Positions 58,785 to 64,000 of a DNA stretch of 64,000 bases are shown here, piece after piece (positions within the stretch are counted from its first letter, which is position 1; every line of letters begins with the position of its first letter). A model generated the notes under the pieces. The model made no database searches, was not told the DNA's origin, and worked only from the letters and a program-made list of their open reading frames with translations. The position numbers were made by a program, and so were the translations under genes. Origin of the DNA: Jackrogersella multiformis (taxonomy: Eukaryota > Ascomycota > Sordariomycetes > Xylariales > Hypoxylaceae); the NCBI GenBank assembly GCA_902806575.1, contig CADCXD010000001.1:4588001-4652000 (forward strand), in the 5' to 3' direction.

Positions 58785-59358
58785 AATCTCGACTGCGACT
58801 GCTACGGCTGCTCACAGATTCGCAGCTCGTCATTTCGTAGAGGACGCTGTTCTTCGTTCCCCAGCGTGCGACATGATCCAGCGAAGCCTTGAAAAGTATT
58901 ACAAGTATTCGGCAGTTGAGAGGAAAGAGAAGTTGGGGTCGTAGCTGGGGTGTACGGTCCGGTTTAGTAATCCCCGCAACCTGGATTACCGAGACTACGG
59001 CTCTGGTTCTGGTTAGTCTACGAAATACGAGTCAGGTAGGAAGTAGTAGAAGATGAAAAAAGGACCAACCAACTCTTATAGATAGGTGAATAGGAATTTT
59101 CTTCATGGTGAAAAGCGCGAATTTACTCAAATTCGTTCACTTCAATATTAAATATTAAATTTCAAATATCCGAATAACGGAACTAGAGAACGCATGTTTT
59201 TATTATTAATTCATGATATCATTAGGAGACTTCTATCAACATAAGGACCGTCATACTAAAATTTCAAGTATTGCTACCTTTAGATTCGCCTCGTCCGCTA
59301 GATCACCCGTAGAAAATGTAGCTTCATATCATAACCCTTTCGCCTCTCCCAGCCCAAT
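58785..59358. other. Intergenic region, 0.6 kb
   Basis: SDR promoter and 3' flank of acireductone dioxygenase. No gene seen. Confidence 0.7.
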
Positions 59359-60118
59359 CTATCTCAGGAAGTGCGAGACGTACTCCTTGCGGTACTGGTT
59401 CTCATCCAGCTCGTTGGTCCTGTTCAGCGGCGTCCACTTGGGCTCGTCCTTGAAGAGGCGCATAGCCTGGATGTACTGCAGCACATTGTCAGATCTATCT
59501 ATCCATGTGTCTCCGCAGCCAGACCACGAGACGGGGGAGGAAACTTACGTTGCTCTCGTCCGTGGTGAACCTATGGTAGATGCCCGGCGGCAGGATGATC
59601 AAGTCGTCCTTCTCGAGCTGGATGCGGACCCACTCGTCGCCCTTGCTGCGCACGTCGAAGTAGCCCTGGCCGTCGCGGATGTAGCGGATCTCCTCGTCCT
59701 CGTGCAGGTGCTCGTGGAAGAAGGACTTGACCTTCTCCTCGTACACGGCGCCCATCTTGTCGGGCGACACCGTGATCTCGTCCCGGTTCCTGTACCCGCG
59801 GCTCTGCGCGAGCTCGTCCACCGCCGACACCTCGGGATATCGGAAGTACAGCACGCCTAGCTCCTCCAGCGCCGCCGCGTCGATATCCTTGCCGGAGTCG
59901 TGCGGCAGCCGCTGGTCGCCCTGTGGTGTTGTTAGAATCGTTCTTTGGTTTAATTTCATATTTCATAATTTATAATTTCGCAAGGCTGCGTATGAGTGCG
60001 GGTGAGTGCATTCACAAGAACTCCCCGCGATGGTGTAATGAGGGGCACCTTTTTATTTTTTTGTGTATGTTTTGCGCTGGTCACTTACAGGAGCGTTGTC
60101 GTACCAGTAGGCTCTCAT
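59359..60118 (-). CDS. ADI1: Acireductone dioxygenase (methionine salvage)
   Basis: Metal-dependent cupin that converts acireductone to the 2-oxo acid precursor of methionine (Fe form), completing the methylthioadenosine salvage cycle. Three minus-strand exons: 60118-60089, 59920-59549 and 59475-59359, all joined in phase 0, 172 residues, typical length. The first exon encodes only MRAYWYDNAP, a family hallmark, followed by GDQRLPHDSG. Metal ligands are visible: FFHEHLHEDEEIRY (two His and a Glu, about 79-86) and ILPPGIYHRF (His). The C-terminus YVSHFLR fits. Introns 59921-60088 (168 bases) and 59476-59548 (73 bases). The start is certain from the first-exon motif. Confidence 0.95.
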
Positions 60119-61088
60119 ATTGAACAGTTGTGTTGGTCTGGCGTATAATTCAACTATAGAGATGAGGTAGTAGACTCGGATGATTTATGTGAGTTGGACA
60201 AAGGATTCAGAAAATCAAGGGATGGAAATGTGTTTGTTATTAAATATTTTGGATGGTCTCGCCTTCTGAAGGAGTGTGTAAGCTTCACGGTTGATAATTG
60301 GTAGATGAGATGGCGCCAGCAGCCCCAGGGTGTGACGTCGGCCGGCCTATATTCTTCTTTTTTTCTTTGGCGGGCAGGCGCAGGCGGGGTTCCAATTGCT
60401 AACCTAGCTCTTTCTCTCCAGCGGATGTCCCGCCGCTTATTACAAAGGCTAAATACCGAGGCATTCACTGGTGCGATGGACTGACCTTAGTAAGCCCATT
60501 GCATAAAATCTAGTAGGCTATCTACATGTAGGGATCTAAGGTAGTCCTTAGGATTATTGCAACGTTGACATACATAAATATCCATAATTCTGGTCGTATG
60601 GGTGTATGGGTGCTATACGCGCAGAATCTAATGAGACCATAAGAGTGCTACACTTGGGGGTAGATAATGGTTCACATCACGGCCTAACATGTCTCCCAAG
60701 AGAAGGTTAGAATAGTGAGACGTACAGCGCCATAGCTTGACCAAGCGCATCTTGCCAGGACATACAGACAGCTCCAAGGTTTCCAAGATGAACGTGTGTA
60801 TTACACCACCAAGTTTTAGCTTAAAGCCTCCCGTATGAAAGCTAGGTAGAGTGGAAAGAAGCGTGCCCCCTCCCACTGATTACAAACGTGAGCTTCGATG
60901 GGTTCTCCGATTTTTATGTACACAGTCGTCAGTCTCGCCATGCCACGTCTCAACCTAGAACGCCGTTGTGTTGTCCCTGAATGCAACGCCGCCGCAACTG
61001 AATGCCGTCGCAATCTGCCCAAAACGCCATAAATGAGGGTATGATAGTCATAAACACCACCGCCGAATTGCTCCTCCTTCGTCCGGGC
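60119..61088. other. Intergenic region, 1.0 kb
   Basis: Acireductone dioxygenase promoter and derlin 3' flank. No gene seen. Confidence 0.65.
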
Positions 61089-61929
61089 TTATCGCATGTC
61101 CGCCGCGGCGAGCTCCGGGCCTCCCGCCACCGCGAATTCGTTATTGACCGCGTTGGCTGTCTCTTCCCTCTGCTGTCTGCGCTCGAACAAGCGGCGCCAC
61201 CACATCGGCGGGTCGAACGGCCTCGAACCGTTGTGCATCGGCGGGTATACATCGGTGAAGAAGTACCAGATATGGCCGATGACGACACCCATAATCTCGT
61301 CCTTGGGAATGGTTCCGTGCATAACTAGGCTGAAGCCCATCAGCACCCAAGGGAGGTAGGGCGCCGTGAACACAAGCAGGCCCAAGAAGCTCAGGCGAGT
61401 GTCTGGGTTCCGCCGGGACCAGATGTAGACCAACGTCGACGATAGCGGGTGGCCAAGGAACGGCATGGAGACTAGCGGCGAGAGGACGATGAGGAAAGCG
61501 GTGGAGTATAAAAGGAGCCATGAGAAATGGGCCGGCGACCGACCGGACGACTCTTCGAGGAGACGGGCGTAGCGCTGGAGGAAGTAGACATGGAAGAGGA
61601 GATCAAGAGAGAACGGGCCGAAATATAGGAATGTGGTCAATAATCGCCAATACTGTAAATCGGACTTTAAGTTAGCTACCTCGGTTTTGTCCGTGGGAAA
61701 TGGGATATAGGATAGAGGATATGGGATATGGGAGATAACTTCTCACCTCTCCCTTCTGAAATACTGTGCGGACGCTATAGAATAGCTGGAACGGCGTAAC
61801 CATCTGGCATTGTACCAATGCGCTCGTCAGGACAGTTGCGGTCGTCCACCATCGCGTGCATATCGGCATCTCCCAGAACCAGGCCTCTAGTGGGTTTCGG
61901 CCGCCATCGCCCGGCATCATCTGATCCAT
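61089..61929 (-). CDS. DER1: Derlin (Der1-like ERAD rhomboid pseudoprotease)
   Basis: ER membrane rhomboid-like protein without protease residues that helps retrotranslocate misfolded proteins. Exons 61929-61747 and 61652-61089 (minus), 248 residues. The intron (GTGAGA, CTAAC branch, ACAG) joins TVFQKGE to YWRLLTTFLYFG, restoring the conserved WR motif. Further derlin features: FFTDVYPP and the GVVIGHIWYF helix, with four to six hydrophobic spans. No C-terminal SHP box is seen, so it is closer to Der1 than to Dfm1. I placed the start at the ATG giving MDQMMPGDGGRNPLEAWFWE; the upstream in-frame codons lack another ATG. A GGTTTGC triplet repeat lies just upstream (about 61940-61961). Confidence 0.93.
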
Positions 61930-63027
61930 GTTGATTTGTGGTTTGCGGTTTGCGGTTTGCGGGTAGGAATAAGCTACTGCGGAGATATTATGAAAGACAC
62001 AGTCGGACACAATTCTAGGTGGCCTCGATATGAGTTATGTGAAGATCGTACTCGTTAAAAATAAAGAAACCGACACATCCGAAGTAAGGAGGGAAAAGAA
62101 GGCTGAAGGGAGATTTGTAGGTTGACGACTATCGATGGCGGGATTGAGGTCTCTCTCTTACCTAGGTACGTACCCTTAGCCCACTGCTAATCTGGCCTTA
62201 TCGGAGGATTGACCTGTCATTTACCTAGGACCTAGGTACCTAGTGTATTAACACTAAACCATACGGGTAGATTTGATTGGTGGATGCAAGTGTTTCATTG
62301 TTTGCTTAAGTCATTATTTACGGATAAATGAATTACGATCAATTATTTTAGAGGATAATGACGTGACCATCGATCCACTGATCCAGCAACGTAGCCACTT
62401 AGCCTCAACGTTTTAGCCACAGCACCTTAGCCACAGTTGTGGCTAGAATAAATCCCGTTTAGACCTCGGAGTTAACTATATAGTAGGGGCTGAGTACCTA
62501 GGTAGCTTTTTATAGGGACAGGGGTACCGTACCTAGGTACTTAAGTACCGGGGGTAAACGCGTAGGGATTTAAATTGAAATGGCTGGGCGCGTGTCGAAG
62601 GGGCTGCTCAGTCGCGTTCCGACAATTCGGTGGAATTGGGAAGTTGCGGAATCTAATAATTTGTATGGGAACTTTCTCCCCAGCCACTCGGTTTTCACCC
62701 TATTTTCACACTTCCATTATTTTGTGTCGTTGGCCGGGTTCGGTTCTTTCTTTTCCTCTTTCTTTCTTAGGAATGCGCTGCTTCTAATTTTTATTCGCCG
62801 TTCAATGTAACCAAACATCTCCGTTCTCTTTTACCTGCCAGCTTTCAACTATCAATACCTACAAAGTATTCGATGTAATTTGATCATATTCGAATTATAC
62901 TTGTTTTCACCTGAGATAAATCCGCTCTACGTAACGTCAAGCCGTATAGTCGTCACATTCGGATTTGAAGCGTCAATCAGCTTCCCTATATCTATACCGT
63001 TTTACAAAACCTACCCGTCGCATTACA
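61930..63027. promoter_or_regulatory. Divergent promoter region, derlin / CenH3
   Basis: 1.1 kb between the two start codons. Holds TACCTAGGTA-type motifs (62160-62170, 62225-62240, 62495-62550), repeated TTAGCCAC units at 62400-62445 and a hairpin. A 70-codon open frame at 62575 lacks family resemblance. Confidence 0.5.
62428..62445. repeat. 8-bp inverted repeat with 2-base loop
   Basis: TAGCCACA, two bases, then TGTGGCTA: a near-perfect palindrome preceded by two more direct TAGCCAC copies, in the derlin/CenH3 divergent promoter. Could be a protein-binding site. Confidence 0.6.
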
Positions 63028-63536
63028 ATGATCAGGGGCCGTGGCCGCGGAGGTGCTAGGGGAGGAGCAGGTGCAGTGAGGCGTATGTCGACAAAGTGAT
63101 TATCTGAAGTTGTAATATACTAACTAATGGGTAGCCGGCGATCCAATTCCCTATCCTCGGAAGCGAAGATACAGACCAGGAACCCTCGCATTGAGGGAGA
63201 TCCGAAGACTACAGAACAACACCGATCTGCTTTTACGAAAACTACCCTTCTCTCGACTAGTATGTCTTCGTCGCCCACACAGATAAACTCTGGAATATTT
63301 ATGCTAATTCGAAGTAATAGGTTCGTGAAATAGCCTTGACGATGCGTCCGGCGAACGAAGGTATGCGATGGCAGTCGCAAGCTATATTGGCGCTTCAAGA
63401 AGCTGCCGAAGCTTTCCTTGTTCACCTCTTCGAAGATACGAATCTGTGCGCCATCCACGCAAAACGTGTCACGATCATGCAAAAGGACATACAACTAGCG
63501 AGACGAATACGTGGCGTATGGGGTGGTCTCGGCTGA
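63028..63536 (+). CDS. CSE4: Centromeric histone H3 variant (CENP-A/CenH3)
   Basis: Replaces H3 in centromeric nucleosomes and marks kinetochore position. The histone fold is certain: exon 63135-63259 encodes PRKRRYRPGTLALREIRRLQ, then NNTDLLLRKLPFSRL; exon 63321-63536 encodes VREIALTMRPANEGMRWQSQ, then AILALQEAAEAFLVHLFEDT and HAKRVTIMQKDIQLARRIRG. It is CenH3 and not H3 because of the longer loop (TMRPANEGMRWQ), Trp in place of Phe/Met, MQKDIQ, and the GVWGGLG C-terminus. The intron 63260-63320 is canonical (GTATGT to ATAG). The first exon (63028-63070, tail MIRGRGRGGARGGA) and its weak donor GTGCAG are provisional; intron 63071-63134 has a good CTAAC branch. The model gives 127 residues. 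Confidence 0.9.
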
Positions 63537-64000
63537 GTGTGCAAGAAGGACAGAAACTATAAAACATCATTCCCATCGCTTTTTCCGCATTTGAAGCTTT
63601 AATGCCTCGGGGTCTGGTAGAATTCACCCCCCCTAATCATCTACGCAGTTAGGGGAGGCGTGTACAAAAGAGAAGGTCGTCGAGGAGGTGGATAAGATAC
63701 CAGGGCGTTCCGCTAGGTTGGACAGGGCAAAAGTGAGCCGGCGTTTAGGAGTCAGAGGTAGACCGATTCAAGGGAGGAACGGTCGATTTTCCTGTTCGCT
63801 TTTGATACCACGATGTCACGCCATAAGCCGTGCAGAGCTGGAACACATCAAAATATATAATGCTGGACAAATACTAAAAATTGCCGTCAAGTCCTAGAGT
63901 CCAGGGTCGTGAGGCTGAAGAATGCCGGTATCTGATACATGTAACCATCGTGCATGGGCTAAAATACTCCGGAACTCCGTGATTTTTGGGGCGCACGTGG
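63537..64000. other. 3' flank of CenH3 to window end
   Basis: 464 bases. A short open frame at 63688-63897 has no recognisable features. No gene called. Confidence 0.6.

Noticed and set aside
1..64000. CRISPR arrays, bacterial defence islands, secondary-metabolite cluster, intact transposon or viral copy
   Set aside because: No direct-repeat arrays with spacers, no PKS/NRPS/terpene core genes, and no reverse transcriptase, transposase or capsid-like frames were seen; the genome is eukaryotic.

Overview
The window reads as nuclear DNA of a filamentous ascomycete (Pezizomycotina, most likely a Sordariomycete). The support is: many short introns (about 50-130 bases) with GTRNGT donors, CTAAC-type branch sites and YAG acceptors; an intron-bearing nuclear tRNA; typical ascomycete orthologues; Zn2Cys6 and S28-peptidase families; and long AT-richer gaps between GC-rich genes. 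Species cannot be named from the sequence alone. Gene models were built by joining open frames at visible splice sites, so exon ends are inferred, not observed.

Layout. 1-9.3 kb: 3' part of a PP2C phosphatase (Ptc1 type), a 4-kb gap, then a long ADF-H (actin-depolymerising-factor homology) protein. 10.4-12.7 kb: a low-complexity acidic locus and a decayed Zn2Cys6 transcription-factor relic. 14.3-19.8 kb: a secreted S28 peptidase and a sideroflexin, with a tRNA-Arg(TCG) between them in AT-rich DNA. 19.8-25.1 kb: a gene-free 5.3-kb stretch. 25.1-30.5 kb: a LAMMER kinase and an uncharacterised Ser/Arg-rich protein. 31.6-32.5 kb: a multiply frameshifted glycosyltransferase-like pseudogene. 34.4-43.5 kb: RNase Z, Vps45, Mmm1 and Rce1. 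46.9-49.6 kb: a Ser-rich C-terminally anchored membrane protein. 51.6-63.5 kb: an Ale1-type MBOAT acyltransferase, a GDP-mannose transporter, a short-chain dehydrogenase, acireductone dioxygenase, a Der1-like derlin and centromeric histone H3 (CenH3).

The genes are mostly conserved housekeeping genes and do not form a biosynthetic cluster. Several act on membranes or the secretory system (Vps45 in vesicle fusion, Mmm1 at ER-mitochondria contacts, Rce1 in CAAX processing, Ale1 in phospholipid remodelling, the GDP-mannose transporter in Golgi mannosylation, derlin in ER-associated degradation). I see no operon-like logic and no defence, toxin, CRISPR or viral system.

The points most worth following are: two decayed genes that simple open-frame scanning misses; three otherwise intact genes each broken by one apparent short-repeat contraction (sequence error or real); an RNase Z with a likely upstream mitochondrial start; a CenH3 with a very short Arg/Gly-rich tail; and a palindromic TACCTAGGTA motif scattered through nearly every gap but not seen in coding exons. 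I did not find a convincing undescribed system.
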